A stretch of 64,000 nt of DNA from Salsuginibacillus kocurii DSM 18087 (lineage in GTDB: Bacteria > Bacillota > Bacilli > Bacillales > Marinococcaceae), in the NCBI RefSeq assembly GCF_000377705.1, contig NZ_KB898626.1:174627-238626 (forward strand), in the 5' to 3' direction. The notes beneath the pieces were generated by a model that had not been told where the DNA came from, searched no databases, and was given only the letters and a program-made list of their open reading frames with translations. Positions 34,474 through 44,356 of this stretch are shown in pieces (the stretch's first letter is position 1; every line of letters begins with the position of its first letter). The position numbers were made by a program, and so were the translations under genes.

Positions 34474-34502
34474 AGAGTTGCGGCCTTCACAGCTGCAACT
34501 CT
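34474..34502 (-). terminator. Terminator of tsaC
   Basis: AGAGTTGC pairs with GCAACTCT, followed by TTTTTG on the minus strand. It lies about 50 bases past the tsaC stop codon. Confidence 0.85.
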
Positions 34503-34551
34503 ACTACTATTCATTCATGCAAGAACACTACTCATTCCCTGAAAAGAGCTC

Positions 34552-35607
34552 TTACTTTCTTATGTAGCGACCGCTTGCCGCTTTTTCAAGCCGGTTCATC
34601 AAAGCTTCCCCAACACCCTCGCGAGAAAAAGATTCGGCAAATATAATATCGGCCCCTTTTTCATCTGCTGTACGCAAAGCTGCATATAGTGAAGCTCCTA
34701 GCTCCACCGCATTCACGATCGAACCAAGCGATAGGGGAATGCTTGCCTCTACTTCATTAAGATGTTCATTTACAGTCAGAAGAGCCACTTTCTTTCCTTC
34801 GTATTGCTGTTTGTTAATTTGTTCCTGAATGAAAGGCAGTGTCCCTTCTATAATGTAAACAGGAGCTTCGGGCGCATAATGGCGGTATTTTAGACCAGGA
34901 GATTTAGGCTGGTCGCTTTCTTTCTGCTGACTCAAGGCCGGGTCTATAGCTACGCTTCCACATACTGCTTCAATGTCATAAGCCGTAATTCCACCCGGGC
35001 GTAAAATAACTGGTATCTCTCCGGTGGCATCTACGACAGTAGATTCCAAACCATATCCGGTGGGACCCCCATCCACGATTCCGTCAATTCTTCCATTTAA
35101 ATCTTCATAAACATGTCTAGCTGTCGTTGGACTTGGTTTCCCGGAACGGTTCGCACTCGGAGCAGCTACCGGCACGTCAGCTTGACGAATAATTTCCCGC
35201 GCGACTGGGTGGTCGGGTAGACGGACAGCTACTGTATGTAATCCTCCAGTCACTCGTTCTGATACTTCTTTCGCTTTTGGTAAAACGAGTGTTAAGGGAC
35301 CAGGCCAATACGCTGAAATCAATTTCTCAGCAAGCAAAGGAATGTTTGAAGTTATAGACGTTAGTTTTTCCACCTCATCAATATGTAATATTAATGGGTT
35401 ATCATCCGGACGGCCTTTTGCAGCAAAAATTCGAGCAAGGGCTTGATTGTCCCAGGCATTTGCGCCAAGACCATACACCGTTTCTGTAGGGAAAGCTATC
35501 ACCTGACCTTCACTTATGCACAGGCCTGCTTCCCTTAAATGACCTCGTTTCGTTTCTTTCTCTACCCCTTTATCCACAATCCACATTTTTGTCTGTTGAT
35601 AACTCAT
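34552..35607 (-). CDS. tsaC: Threonylcarbamoyl-AMP synthase (YwlC/Sua5)
   Basis: The enzyme makes threonylcarbamoyl-AMP for the t6A37 modification of tRNAs reading ANN codons. The YrdC domain shows FPTETVYGLGANAW, KGRPDDNPLILHI and the SANRSGKPSPTTA motif; a Sua5 C-terminal domain follows from about residue 230. I chose the ATG at 35607 (MSYQQTKMW) with AGGAGGGGG just upstream, giving 351 residues, near the 346 of B. subtilis YwlC. The longer frame reads the binding site as Gly-Gly-Gly. Confidence 0.94.
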   Translation of the reverse strand: MSYQQTKMWIVDKGVEKETKRGHLREAGLCISEGQVIAFPTETVYGLGANAWDNQALARIFAAKGRPDDNPLILHIDEVEKLTSITSNIPLLAEKLISAYWPGPLTLVLPKAKEVSERVTGGLHTVAVRLPDHPVAREIIRQADVPVAAPSANRSGKPSPTTARHVYEDLNGRIDGIVDGGPTGYGLESTVVDATGEIPVILRPGGITAYDIEAVCGSVAIDPALSQQKESDQPKSPGLKYRHYAPEAPVYIIEGTLPFIQEQINKQQYEGKKVALLTVNEHLNEVEASIPLSLGSIVNAVELGASLYAALRTADEKGADIIFAESFSREGVGEALMNRLEKAASGRYIRK

Positions 35608-35747
35608 GAAGCCCCCTCCTATGCAAAGGCATTCAAACCCTCTACACACTTAGTATATAGCTTAATACCCCATACCACCATCCAAGTTGTTCACACCTGT
35701 GGATAAGTTGTGAATAGGCACCATGGATAGGTTTTGAAAATTATGGT

Positions 35748-36362
35748 TTACTCACTACCAAACCATTCATTCCACTTATCCACAATAAAGAATCGGTAAT
35801 CCACATTGTCCCCAGATTCAGTTTCTGCTGCGGCCTTAACTTCAGTCGTCTCTTCTTCCTCAACTGTTTCCCCTTCTCGTAATTCTACAAAACACAGGGG
35901 CGGAAACAATACACACCACCAGTTTTCGCCATCACCATCACCAATAGTGACAACTAAGGCTTCATATAAACCAGCTGGAAAGAGCATAGACCCATACAAT
36001 CTTGAAGGAAAGGAAACCTCTTCTTCTAATTCAACGCTAACATTTTCTCCTTCTCGCCCGTAGGTTGCTAACGTTCGTTCGGCAATTTCCTGTAACTCCT
36101 CTAACTCAGAAGTTATGGCTTCTCGCGCCTCTTGTTTCGTATTTAACTCTCCAACTTCTTGGCGGACATGAACATTGATTTGGTCTCTCATCTCTGCTTT
36201 CAACTGCTGCTCGTTTATCCCGTCACTGTGAGCCACCACCTGCAAACGTATGGCTTGGTCTGGAACCTCTGTCTCTTGGGCCTGAAGCATTTGTTGTACT
36301 TCCCATAAAAATATAAATGTAGTACCTAATAATATAAGTGCACACCACCGTTTTACGTTCAT
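35748..36362 (-). CDS. spoIIR: Stage II sporulation protein R
   Basis: SpoIIR is secreted from the forespore and triggers SpoIIGA-dependent activation of pro-sigma-E in the mother cell. The 204-residue product has an N-terminal signal/anchor helix (residues 6-20), the conserved IRLQVVAHSDGINEQQLK and the hallmark NWWCVLFPPLCFVEL. The ATG follows AAAGGGGAGA. Its position upstream of ywlC and downstream of prmC fits B. subtilis. Confidence 0.95.
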   Translation of the reverse strand: MNVKRWCALILLGTTFIFLWEVQQMLQAQETEVPDQAIRLQVVAHSDGINEQQLKAEMRDQINVHVRQEVGELNTKQEAREAITSELEELQEIAERTLATYGREGENVSVELEEEVSFPSRLYGSMLFPAGLYEALVVTIGDGDGENWWCVLFPPLCFVELREGETVEEEETTEVKAAAETESGDNVDYRFFIVDKWNEWFGSE

Positions 36363-36518
36363 ATGAATCTCTCCCCTTTCTAGTTGCTAGTATGGATTGC
36401 GAGATTCATATTCAAACCTAAAACTACTCGACATCTACGTGTCGAAATCGGCAACACCTATTACAGAAGGCTTGGGGCTAACCAAAAATTTTAATGTACA
36501 GCAACCACTCTCAGCCCG

Positions 36519-37382
36519 CTACGTTTGCACAAACACCATTCGATTTTTTTTATTGATATCCTTCTCCACCGTAATTTTTGCGTTCGGGAAAGCTTTTTTC
36601 ATAATCGCGGCCACATCTTCACTTTGCTCATCACCAATTTCCAAGCCGACAAAACCATTTGGGGCCAATACTTTCGGCAGTTCTTTGCCCAACTTTTGAT
36701 ACACTTCCAGCCCATCTATCCCTGCTTCAAGCGCTAGCTTTGGCTCTTGTTCCCGCACTAATGGATCTAGATTTTCATAATCAGGTTGAGAAATATAAGG
36801 CGGATTAGAAACAATTACGTCAAAGGTTTGTCCAGCTTGTAGAAAAGGTTCTGTCAGATCTCCTTGCACAAATTGTACCTTTGCTTTATGAAAAGAAGCA
36901 TTGGTCTTAGCCACTTTGAGGGCGCCTTCGCTAATATCAACCGCCCATACCTCAAGGTCCGGCCATTCCAGAGCCAGAGTTAAGGCAATCACCCCGCTGC
37001 CAGTGCCAATATCAAGCAAGCGCAACGGCTCTGCAGGCTCGCCTTTCGGACAGCATGTATCTAATGTTTTCCACACCAACTCTTCCGTTTCAGGCCGTGG
37101 TATCAATACATTTGAATCAACTGCAAACGTTCGGCCATAAAAGGAGGCCTCGCCGCTAATATATTGAATAGGTTCGCCGTTTGCGTGCCGTTTAACAGCT
37201 TGTTTAAATGTCTCCCAGTCCGCTGCCTCTATTTTTTCTCGCATCGCCATATGAAAAGCAGGTCCTTCTGTTCCCAATACATCACGAAGCAACCACTCTG
37301 CCGCTTTTTCTTCTCTTCCACTTTCTTTCAAAAAAGAAGAAGCCCGGCGGAGGGCTTCATACACATAGGTTGGCTGCTCCAT
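36519..37382 (-). CDS. prmC: Release factor glutamine methyltransferase PrmC
   Basis: PrmC methylates the Gln of the GGQ motif of release factors. The SAM-binding motif is LDIGTGSGVIALTLA and the catalytic NPPY is in VIVSNPPYI. I chose the ATG at 37382, which overlaps the prfA stop codon and has GGAG eight bases upstream; a GTG one codon earlier is equally possible. Coupling to prfA, its substrate gene, is conserved. Confidence 0.95.
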   Translation of the reverse strand: MEQPTYVYEALRRASSFLKESGREEKAAEWLLRDVLGTEGPAFHMAMREKIEAADWETFKQAVKRHANGEPIQYISGEASFYGRTFAVDSNVLIPRPETEELVWKTLDTCCPKGEPAEPLRLLDIGTGSGVIALTLALEWPDLEVWAVDISEGALKVAKTNASFHKAKVQFVQGDLTEPFLQAGQTFDVIVSNPPYISQPDYENLDPLVREQEPKLALEAGIDGLEVYQKLGKELPKVLAPNGFVGLEIGDEQSEDVAAIMKKAFPNAKITVEKDINKKNRMVFVQT

Positions 37383-38455
37383 CACGAGGACTCCGCCTGT
37401 TGGAGAAGCTTCGCCTGTTCTTCCATGACGAGAGGTTCAATTACCTGGTCAAGGTCTCCCTGAATAATTTGCTCGAGCTTCTGCAAGGTAAGGCCAATAC
37501 GGTGGTCAGTGACCCGGCTCTGTGGATAATTGTAGGTCCGAATGCGCTCAGAACGGTCTCCGCTTCCTACCGCCTGCTTGCGATGCTCTGCATACTCGTC
37601 CTCAGCTTCTTGTTGATATTTATCATATAATCTAGCGCGCAAGACTTTCATCGCTTTGTCACGGTTTTTTATCTGTGATTTCTCATCTTGACAGGAAACA
37701 ACGATACCGGTTGGTTCGTGCGTTAACCGTACAGCTGACATGGTCGTATTAACACTTTGCCCGCCCGGACCGCTCGAAGCAAAGGTGTCGACGCGAATAT
37801 CCTTTTCGTGAACTTCAACTTCAACTTCTTCCGCTTCTGGAAGTACAGCTACCGTAGCAGTGGAGGTATGGATTCTTCCGCCTGATTCAGTTTCAGGTAC
37901 CCGCTGCACGCGGTGAGCTCCGTTTTCATACTTCATATGGGAATAAACATCATCCCCCTGCACCATAAAAATGATTTCTTTGAATCCACCCATATCAGCA
38001 GGACTTGATTCAATCACTTCAATCTTCCAACCCTTTGTCTCTGCATAACGAGAGTACATCCGGTATAAATCACCGGCAAAAAGGTTTGCTTCGTCTCCGC
38101 CTGCAGCTCCGCGAACCTCAAAGATAACGTTCTTATCATCGTTTGGATCTTTTGGAATTAAGTGCACTTTTAATTCTTCTTCTAATTCTTCTTTCCGGCT
38201 CGAAAGTTCTTCAATTTCACCTTTGACCATTTCCCGCATTTCGCCGTCGAGCTCATCATCAAGCATCGTTTTCGAATCTGCGAGCTGCTCTTCCACATCT
38301 TTATATTCTTTAAACACTTTCACCGTTTTTTCTAAGTCTGCTTGTTCTTTGGAATAATCCCGAAGTTTTTTGGGGTCATTTACAACTTCAGGGTCGCTTA
38401 GTAAATCATTCAGTTCTTCATAGCGTTCCTGTACAGCTTGTAATCGTTCGAACAC
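37382..38455 (-). CDS. prfA: Peptide chain release factor 1
   Basis: RF1 reads UAA and UAG stop codons and releases the peptide. The 357-residue protein has the peptidyl-transferase motif [12 protein letters not shown], the [20 protein letters not shown] segment and an N-terminal coiled coil rich in Glu and Lys. The start is GTG at 38455 after GAGGTG. It forms an operon with prmC. Confidence 0.97.
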   Translation of the reverse strand: MFERLQAVQERYEELNDLLSDPEVVNDPKKLRDYSKEQADLEKTVKVFKEYKDVEEQLADSKTMLDDELDGEMREMVKGEIEELSSRKEELEEELKVHLIPKDPNDDKNVIFEVRGAAGGDEANLFAGDLYRMYSRYAETKGWKIEVIESSPADMGGFKEIIFMVQGDDVYSHMKYENGAHRVQRVPETESGGRIHTSTATVAVLPEAEEVEVEVHEKDIRVDTFASSGPGGQSVNTTMSAVRLTHEPTGIVVSCQDEKSQIKNRDKAMKVLRARLYDKYQQEAEDEYAEHRKQAVGSGDRSERIRTYNYPQSRVTDHRIGLTLQKLEQIIQGDLDQVIEPLVMEEQAKLLQQAESS

Positions 38456-39030
38456 AAGAGTTCACCTCATTTAGGTTAAAAATGGACCTAGTCTTCTTTT
38501 TGTACAACTTTACATTTCAATGGCTTTGTTAATCAATATTGTTGAAAGGGACGTTCTTAAAGCATAAGGTGGAGGTTTCGTCCATGGCCTCCCTTTCCGC
38601 GGGCGAACCGCGAGCCTCCTCAGGCTGCCGCCTTGCGGGTTCTCGCCAGGCTCGCTGGCCCCGCAGGAATGGTGGCCATTGCCGGCATATTAACGGTTTT
38701 TTGGCTACAATGAGCTGTAACAGCTCCAAGTGGGTGCTTTCATCACAGACTCAAACATTGAATGAATGCAGCCGAAAGTCCTTTACCATAGGTTCTAAGC
38801 TTCAACACTATTCATTAACCCAGCCTTCTTCATCTATGTCTATAACACGATAAGTATAGTACATCCCTTATGAACCGTCAAAAAACCACCAAGCCTACCT
38901 CCTTATAATAAACACTTCTACTCGCATGCTTTTACGCCTGCTTGTTATATGTCATTTGCTTACTTGGTTTTTTTACAAAGGATTCGGGAATACTGATACC
39001 TAAACGTACATCCAGGGGGATTGAAGTGTT
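38456..39030. other. Divergent intergenic region between prfA and cdr
   Basis: About 575 bases. The middle is a GC-rich repeat element (38576-38690). Promoters for both the minus-strand prfA and the plus-strand flavoprotein gene are expected here. I found no ORF worth calling. Confidence 0.4.
38576..38690. repeat. GC-rich dispersed intergenic repeat, copy 2
   Basis: The element reads CCTTTCCGCGGGCG...GAGCCTCCTC...TTGCGGGTTCTCG...CCCCGCAGGAATGGTGGCC and is bounded by short complementary ends (CCATGGCC / GGTGGCCATTG). It resembles the element at 16515-16612. It has no coding capacity. Confidence 0.55.
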
Positions 39031-40368
39031 ATGCATTTCGTAATCATAGGCGGAGACGCTGCAGGCATGAGTGCAGCCATGCAAATCATTCGGAAATTAG
39101 AAAACGCAGAAGTTACCGTGCTAGAAAGAGGTGGCTATTTTTCCTACGCTCAATGTGGCCTTCCTTATGTGATCAGCAATGAAGTAGAATCGACCCGTCA
39201 GTTAGTGGCACGTGACGTAAATACATTTCGTGAAAAGTATGGCATCGATGCACGGACGTTTCATCACGTGAGTGCGGTAGACCCAGAGGAAAAGACCGTT
39301 TCCGGTTTTGCAGGCGAAACCGGGAGTGAGCCGTTTACCATCTCATACGACCGTCTGCTCATTGCTACCGGCGCCCGCCCCTCTCTTCCTGATTGGGAAG
39401 GAAAAGACTTGCATGGCGTCCATACATTAAAGACGATTCCAGATATAGAAAAAATTAAAGCAGATCTAGCTCAAACGAAAGATATCACCGTTATCGGCAC
39501 GGGTTATGTCGGCATTGAGCTCGCTGAAACGATGCGAACTGAAGGGTACCATGTTCGGCTCATTCAACGAGGAGACCATTTGGCCCCAATGCTTGACCCT
39601 GATATGGCGGAACACATCCAAAAAGAAGCTGAAACCCATGGATACGAAATTCACACCAATGAAGACATTGAGCGGTTAGAAGGAAACAGCGAGGGGCGCG
39701 TCCAGAAGGTTCATACTAAACATTCCACCTTTGAAACGGACATGGTGATCGTGGCTACTGGCGTTCACCCTAACGTTGAATTTCTTGCCGGAACCGGTAT
39801 CACCCTCGGTAAACGAGGAGCCATTTCGGTCAACCGCTATATGCAAACTTCTTTACCTGATGTATATGCAGCAGGCGACTGTGCCGTGCAATATCACCGC
39901 ATCAAAGAAACGGATGAATTTCTGCCTTTGGGTACGCATGCTAACAAACAAGGTCGGATTGCAGGTCTTAATTTAATCGGACAGCCCCGCACATTTAAAG
40001 GTGTAGTAGGTACGGCCCTGTTTCGGTTTCACGGTCTTACCACCGGACTGACCGGCCTGACTGAAAAAGAAGCTCAAGATTTAAACCTTCCTTATGCTAC
40101 TGCTATGCATACGGCTTCTCACAATGCCGGTTATTTCAAAAACCATTTACCCCTGCACATTAAGCTTGTCTATCAAACAGATACGAAGCGGATCCTTGGC
40201 GGTCAGATCATCGGCGAAGCTGGGGCGGATAAACGGCTTGATGTGCTTGCTACAGCTCTTTTTCATAACATGACCTTAGATGAATTCGAAGACCTTGACC
40301 TCTCCTATTCGCCTCCTTATAACGGAGTATGGGACCCGCTTCAGCAAACAATCCGTCGCAGGCAATAG
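39031..40368 (+). CDS. CoA-disulfide reductase-type flavoprotein
   Basis: A 445-residue FAD/NAD(P)H pyridine-nucleotide-disulfide oxidoreductase. It has an N-terminal FAD site (VIIGGDAAGMSAA), a single active-site Cys42 in SYAQCGLPYV as in CoA-disulfide reductases, the nucleotide site ITVIGTGYVGIELAE, and the C-terminal FAD motif VYAAGDCAV. The single-Cys arrangement suggests a CoA-disulfide or related persulfide/peroxide reductase; the exact substrate is uncertain. It is one of only three plus-strand genes in the window and sits between prfA and tdk, an insertion relative to B. subtilis. Confidence 0.88.
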   Translation: MHFVIIGGDAAGMSAAMQIIRKLENAEVTVLERGGYFSYAQCGLPYVISNEVESTRQLVARDVNTFREKYGIDARTFHHVSAVDPEEKTVSGFAGETGSEPFTISYDRLLIATGARPSLPDWEGKDLHGVHTLKTIPDIEKIKADLAQTKDITVIGTGYVGIELAETMRTEGYHVRLIQRGDHLAPMLDPDMAEHIQKEAETHGYEIHTNEDIERLEGNSEGRVQKVHTKHSTFETDMVIVATGVHPNVEFLAGTGITLGKRGAISVNRYMQTSLPDVYAAGDCAVQYHRIKETDEFLPLGTHANKQGRIAGLNLIGQPRTFKGVVGTALFRFHGLTTGLTGLTEKEAQDLNLPYATAMHTASHNAGYFKNHLPLHIKLVYQTDTKRILGGQIIGEAGADKRLDVLATALFHNMTLDEFEDLDLSYSPPYNGVWDPLQQTIRRRQ

Positions 40369-40386
40369 CCAACTTGCTAAAAAAGA

Positions 40387-40445
40387 GACCGGTCTTCTTT
40401 CTCAAAAAGCAGTGTGCAGGCACGCGAAAAGAGGAAGGACCGGTC
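40387..40445. terminator. Convergent terminator of cdr and tdk
   Basis: GACCGGTC with adjoining CTTTCTC pairs with GAG-AAG and GACCGGTC across about 25 bases. It lies between the converging ends of the flavoprotein gene and tdk. The flanking T tracts are weak. Confidence 0.6.
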
Positions 40446-40487
40446 ATTTACTAGTTAGCATATCTATTTTTACAAGCTTTAAACGTT

Positions 40488-41108
40488 TTAGGAAGAAGAG
40501 ACTTCCTGCTTTTCTTTCGTAATCGCTGCTGGTTTGCCTGGTACTTGATGACAGTTGCGGCAGCGTGGCTCATAGCTTTCTGAGGCTCCCACTAAAATAA
40601 TCTCATCCTCATAATGAGCAGGTTCCCCGTCGATGAGACGCTGCGTGCGGCTGGCTGTAGCTCCGCAATTAGGACAAACGGCTCTAAGCTTAGTCACTTC
40701 TTCTGCCAACGCCATGAGCTGCATCATATGCGGGAAAGCTTCTCCACGAAAATCCTGATCTAGTCCTGCAAGCACCACGTGATGCCCACAGTATGCAAGG
40801 TGTTCGGCAACAGCGATGATATGTTCATCAAAAAACTGCACTTCATCGATCGCAACCATATGTATTTCATCATTTACGTAATCTAAAATGTCTTCAGCCT
40901 GAGTTACAGCTCGAGCTATCGTTTTCGTCCCGTTGTGAGAAACAACTTCCTCTTCGCTGTATCTATTGTCAAATGACTGCTTAAAGACGACGACCGAAAC
41001 ATTGCCGTAAGCCGCGCGGCGAACGCGCCGGATTAACTCTTCAGACTTACCGGAAAACATGCTGCCACAGATGACTTCAATTTCTCCTTGATTGTATCTA
41101 CGCTGCAC
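40488..41108 (-). CDS. tdk: Thymidine kinase
   Basis: The enzyme phosphorylates thymidine in salvage. The 206-residue product has the P-loop [11 protein letters not shown], the DEVQFFDE Walker-B-like motif, the thymidine-binding YEPRCRNCH region and two CxxC pairs (CPNC, CRNC) forming the zinc knuckle. The start is GTG at 41108 after GAGGAATG. It is next to rpmE as in B. subtilis. No leader element was recognised. Confidence 0.96.
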   Translation of the reverse strand: MQRRYNQGEIEVICGSMFSGKSEELIRRVRRAAYGNVSVVVFKQSFDNRYSEEEVVSHNGTKTIARAVTQAEDILDYVNDEIHMVAIDEVQFFDEHIIAVAEHLAYCGHHVVLAGLDQDFRGEAFPHMMQLMALAEEVTKLRAVCPNCGATASRTQRLIDGEPAHYEDEIILVGASESYEPRCRNCHQVPGKPAAITKEKQEVSSS

Positions 41109-41350
41109 CGTTCATTCCTCACTTTCCTCATCATTCAATGCCGGGCACCGAAAACTCTCTTCCTCTTTTCCCAACACATTTCCTTTATTTTTGATCAACC
41201 GAACGTAATTATACAGCTCGGTTAACCAAAAGAAAAGACTCTGTTAATCAATCATGTTGAGTAAGTTAATGACAGAGGCGAAGGCACGTGCACCCTCTCC
41301 CCCTCTGCATTAAGCTTCCAACAAGAGCACTTAACAGAGCCAAAGAAAAA

Positions 41351-41377
41351 ACAGGCAAGCGGCGTCCTCTTACCTGT
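41351..41377 (-). terminator. Terminator of rpmE2
   Basis: ACAGGTAAG pairs with CTTGCCTGT on the minus strand (one G-T pair), followed by TTTTTTC. It lies just past the L31 gene. Confidence 0.85.
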
Positions 41378-41391
41378 TATCAAGCGACTGC

Positions 41392-41637
41392 TTAGTTCAT
41401 GTTGTATTTCTTCTTAAAGCGGTCAATGCGTCCGCCAGTATCAGCAAGACGTTGCTTACCAGTGTAGAACGGATGAGAATCAGAGCTGATTTCAACCTTG
41501 ATGAGCGGGTATGTGTTCCCGTCTTCCCATTCGATGGTTTCTTCTGATTCATACGTAGAACCACTTAGAAACTTAAAGCCTGTACCTGTATCCAAAAAAA
41601 CGACTTTTTTGTACTCTGGGTGGATATCTTGTTTCAT
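41392..41637 (-). CDS. rpmE2: Ribosomal protein L31 type B (zinc-free)
   Basis: This 81-residue ribosomal protein has the L31 sequence [28 protein letters not shown] but no cysteine at all. It is therefore the type B, zinc-independent paralogue. The ATG follows AGAAGGAGTG. In B. subtilis the rho-adjacent copy is the zinc-binding type A, and type B (ytiA) lies elsewhere under Zur control. I saw no Zur-box-like palindrome upstream here, so expression is probably constitutive. Confidence 0.94.
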   Translation of the reverse strand: MKQDIHPEYKKVVFLDTGTGFKFLSGSTYESEETIEWEDGNTYPLIKVEISSDSHPFYTGKQRLADTGGRIDRFKKKYNMN

Positions 41638-41762
41638 CTAAAATCACTCCTTCTGCCCTGAATCCTCTAGAAACAGAGTTGGTATTCACACATAGAAGAA
41701 TTATAGCAAGGCGCACTTACTTTTTCAACTGTTTTTCCCTATCCCTTTAAAACTTTTCCCTT

Positions 41763-43040
41763 TTAATTACTTTTTCCAGCTGTTGGACGTGATTTTTCCT
41801 TGTTCATTTCCTCAAAAAATTCTTCATTGGTCTTTGTATCCTTAATCCGGCGAATAAAATGATCGACAAAGTCAGGAGAATCGTTCATCGTTTTTCGCAT
41901 CGCAAATGTTAGGTCAAGCTGTTCTTTGGATACAAGCAACTCTTCTTTGCGCGTGCTGGAACGACGGATATCGATGGAAGGGAAAATACGACGCTCTGAT
42001 AAACGGCGATCCAAATGTAATTCCATATTCCCTGTTCCTTTAAATTCTTCATAAATGACATCGTCCATTCGAGAGCCTGTCTCTACAAGGGCCGTTGCCA
42101 ATATCGTTAAGCTGCCGCCTTCTTCGATATTCCGTGCAGCTCCAAAGAATCGTTTCGGACGGTGAAACGCTGCTGGGTCAATACCACCAGATAGCGTACG
42201 GCCGCTTGGTGGTATCACAAGGTTATAAGCACGTGCCAGCCGGGTGATGCTGTCCATTAAAATAACAACGTCTTTCTTTTGTTCAACCAGACGCATCGCT
42301 CGCTCAAGAACCAATTCAGCTACTTTAATGTGATTTTCAGGGACTTCATCAAACGTTGAACTCACGACTTCCCCGTCCACAGAGCGTTCAATATCGGTCA
42401 CTTCTTCCGGGCGTTCATCAATTAATAATACAATAAGTTCAGTTTCCGGATGGTTTTCTGTCACACTATTAGCTACTTCCTTCATGAGCGATGTTTTTCC
42501 TGCTTTTGGAGGAGCTACAATCAATCCACGCTGGCCAAAACCAACTGGAGTAATCATGTCCATAATACGTGCAGAGGTACGCCCAGGAGTTGTTTCAAGT
42601 TCCATTTTATAATTTGGATAGAGCGGTGTTAAAGCAGGAAAGTGCGGGCGACTTTTTGTCGTTTCCGGCTCATCTCCGTTTACTGCTTCTACTTGCAGAA
42701 GCCCGTGATATTTTTCCAAATCTTTAGGAGGGCGAACTTTCCCAGAGACCTTATCTCCATTTCTCAATTCGAACCGGCGAATTTGAGAGGCTGAGATATA
42801 AATGTCTTCTGAGCTCGGCAAATAGTTAATAGGCCGCAGAAAACCATAACCTTCTGTTTGAATAATCTCAAGCACGCCTTCCATAAACATGAGACCGTCA
42901 CTTTCTGCCTGCGCCTTTAAAATGGCAAAAATTAACTCCTTTTTGTTTAATTTACTATAGTAGGAGATTTTATGTTCTTTCGCCAGGCGATACAATTCCT
43001 TTAAGCTTTTTTCTTCCATATCTGAGATTTTTAAACCCAC
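41763..43040 (-). CDS. rho: Transcription termination factor Rho
   Basis: Rho is a hexameric RNA-dependent helicase that ends transcripts. The 425-residue protein has an N-terminal helical domain, a cold-shock-like RNA-binding fold with EGYGFLRP, the P-loop APPKAGKTS, and the Walker-B/Q-loop segment [16 protein letters not shown]. The start is GTG at 43040 with GGTG upstream. It lies between glpX and rpmE2, as in B. subtilis. Confidence 0.97.
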   Translation of the reverse strand: MGLKISDMEEKSLKELYRLAKEHKISYYSKLNKKELIFAILKAQAESDGLMFMEGVLEIIQTEGYGFLRPINYLPSSEDIYISASQIRRFELRNGDKVSGKVRPPKDLEKYHGLLQVEAVNGDEPETTKSRPHFPALTPLYPNYKMELETTPGRTSARIMDMITPVGFGQRGLIVAPPKAGKTSLMKEVANSVTENHPETELIVLLIDERPEEVTDIERSVDGEVVSSTFDEVPENHIKVAELVLERAMRLVEQKKDVVILMDSITRLARAYNLVIPPSGRTLSGGIDPAAFHRPKRFFGAARNIEEGGSLTILATALVETGSRMDDVIYEEFKGTGNMELHLDRRLSERRIFPSIDIRRSSTRKEELLVSKEQLDLTFAMRKTMNDSPDFVDHFIRRIKDTKTNEEFFEEMNKEKSRPTAGKSN

Positions 43041-43314
43041 TAAAAGTCACCACTTTTCTTCCGTTTTTCTTCTGTATATTCTTACTTGTCTTAAGCGATA
43101 GAGTCTAAGGATTGGGAAATTTAAATTAAAGGAGTAGAATAAGGATCGGCTGAGTCAGACACCTTTCCTAAATGAGGAGGGGAAGTGTTCCGTGAAATAT
43201 CTTACAACCTTCTTTTCATTGTACCTGTTAACACAAACATATTTCAATAGAAAAGAGACATGACAAGTTTCTACTAAGCTGGAACGATCTCTAAACCAAT
43301 CTTTCTCCACATAA
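43041..43314. other. Intergenic region upstream of rho
   Basis: About 270 bases that probably carry the rho promoter and leader. No gene, and no confident promoter boxes or rho autoregulatory element, could be read. Confidence 0.35.
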
Positions 43315-43349
43315 AAACGGACGAGTGTGTGGGGCGCACCCGTCCGTTT
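43315..43349 (-). terminator. Terminator of glpX
   Basis: A perfect 9-bp stem (AAACGGACG / CGTCCGTTT) extended by inner pairing is followed by TTTTT on the minus strand. It lies just past the glpX stop and separates glpX from rho. Confidence 0.9.
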
Positions 43350-43367
43350 AAAGCATTGACCATTTCT

Positions 43368-44336
43368 TTACGGCTTAATCACAAAATCAGGTTTCTTTTT
43401 GACATTATGTTTTCCATCTACGAAACGAACAGTTCCAGATTTAGCACGCATGACGAGTGATTGTGTCGTAGCTTTTGCGCCTTTGTAATGGACGCCGCGT
43501 AGTAATTCGCCGTCCGTCACCCCGGTTGCCGCAAAAATCGCATCATCACCACTCACTAAATCATCCATACGAAGGACGCGATGAATATCATCAACTCCCA
43601 TTCTTGAACAACGTGCTTCCTGTTCTTCATTTTTTGGGAGAAGGCGTCCTTGGAAATCACCGCCGAGGCATTTCAACGCAACAGCAGCCAGCACCCCTTC
43701 TGGAGCTCCACCGGAACCAATCAGCATGTCTACCCCAGTTTCATCAAAGGCTGTGTTGATAGCACCTGCCACATCTCCTGCGGGCAGAAGTTTAATCCGA
43801 GCTCCGGCCGTACGTACTTCTTGAATCAACTCGGAATGGCGGTCGCGATTAAGTATTAAGACGACTAGGTCTTCCACATCTTTTCCTTTTGCCTTCGCAA
43901 CCGCTTCCAAGTTATCTTTAACAGGAGCTTCGAGATCTACTTTACCGACTGCTTCTGGACCGACCGCGATCTTGTCCATATAAATGTCAGGCGCATGCAA
44001 AAGATGGCCATGGTCAGCGATTGCTATAACTGCCAGGGCATTCCACAATCCGCTTGCGACAATATCTGTCCCTTCTAGTGGATCAACTGCTACATCGACA
44101 CGCGGGCCAAAACCTGTACCGAGTTTTTCATCGATATAAAGCATAGGAGCCAAATCACGCTCCCCTTCCCCAATAACCACGGTCCCTTTCATTGGGATCG
44201 TATCAAATACATCTCTCATGGCACTAGTGGCTGCCTCATCTGCGTCTTCCTTTTGGCCGCGCCCCATCCAGCGTGCTGATGATAAAGCAGCTGCTTCTGT
44301 GACCCGTACTAATTCCATTGACAAGCTTCGTTCCAT
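43368..44336 (-). CDS. glpX: Fructose-1,6-bisphosphatase class II
   Basis: GlpX hydrolyses fructose-1,6-bisphosphate in gluconeogenesis. The 322-residue protein shows [12 protein letters not shown], the metal-site [10 protein letters not shown], and [20 protein letters not shown]. The ATG follows GGGGGAAA. It is 20 bases downstream of murAB and probably co-transcribed with it. Confidence 0.95.
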   Translation of the reverse strand: MERSLSMELVRVTEAAALSSARWMGRGQKEDADEAATSAMRDVFDTIPMKGTVVIGEGERDLAPMLYIDEKLGTGFGPRVDVAVDPLEGTDIVASGLWNALAVIAIADHGHLLHAPDIYMDKIAVGPEAVGKVDLEAPVKDNLEAVAKAKGKDVEDLVVLILNRDRHSELIQEVRTAGARIKLLPAGDVAGAINTAFDETGVDMLIGSGGAPEGVLAAVALKCLGGDFQGRLLPKNEEQEARCSRMGVDDIHRVLRMDDLVSGDDAIFAATGVTDGELLRGVHYKGAKATTQSLVMRAKSGTVRFVDGKHNVKKKPDFVIKP

Positions 44337-44356
44337 GCGATTTCCCCCTTATCCTT

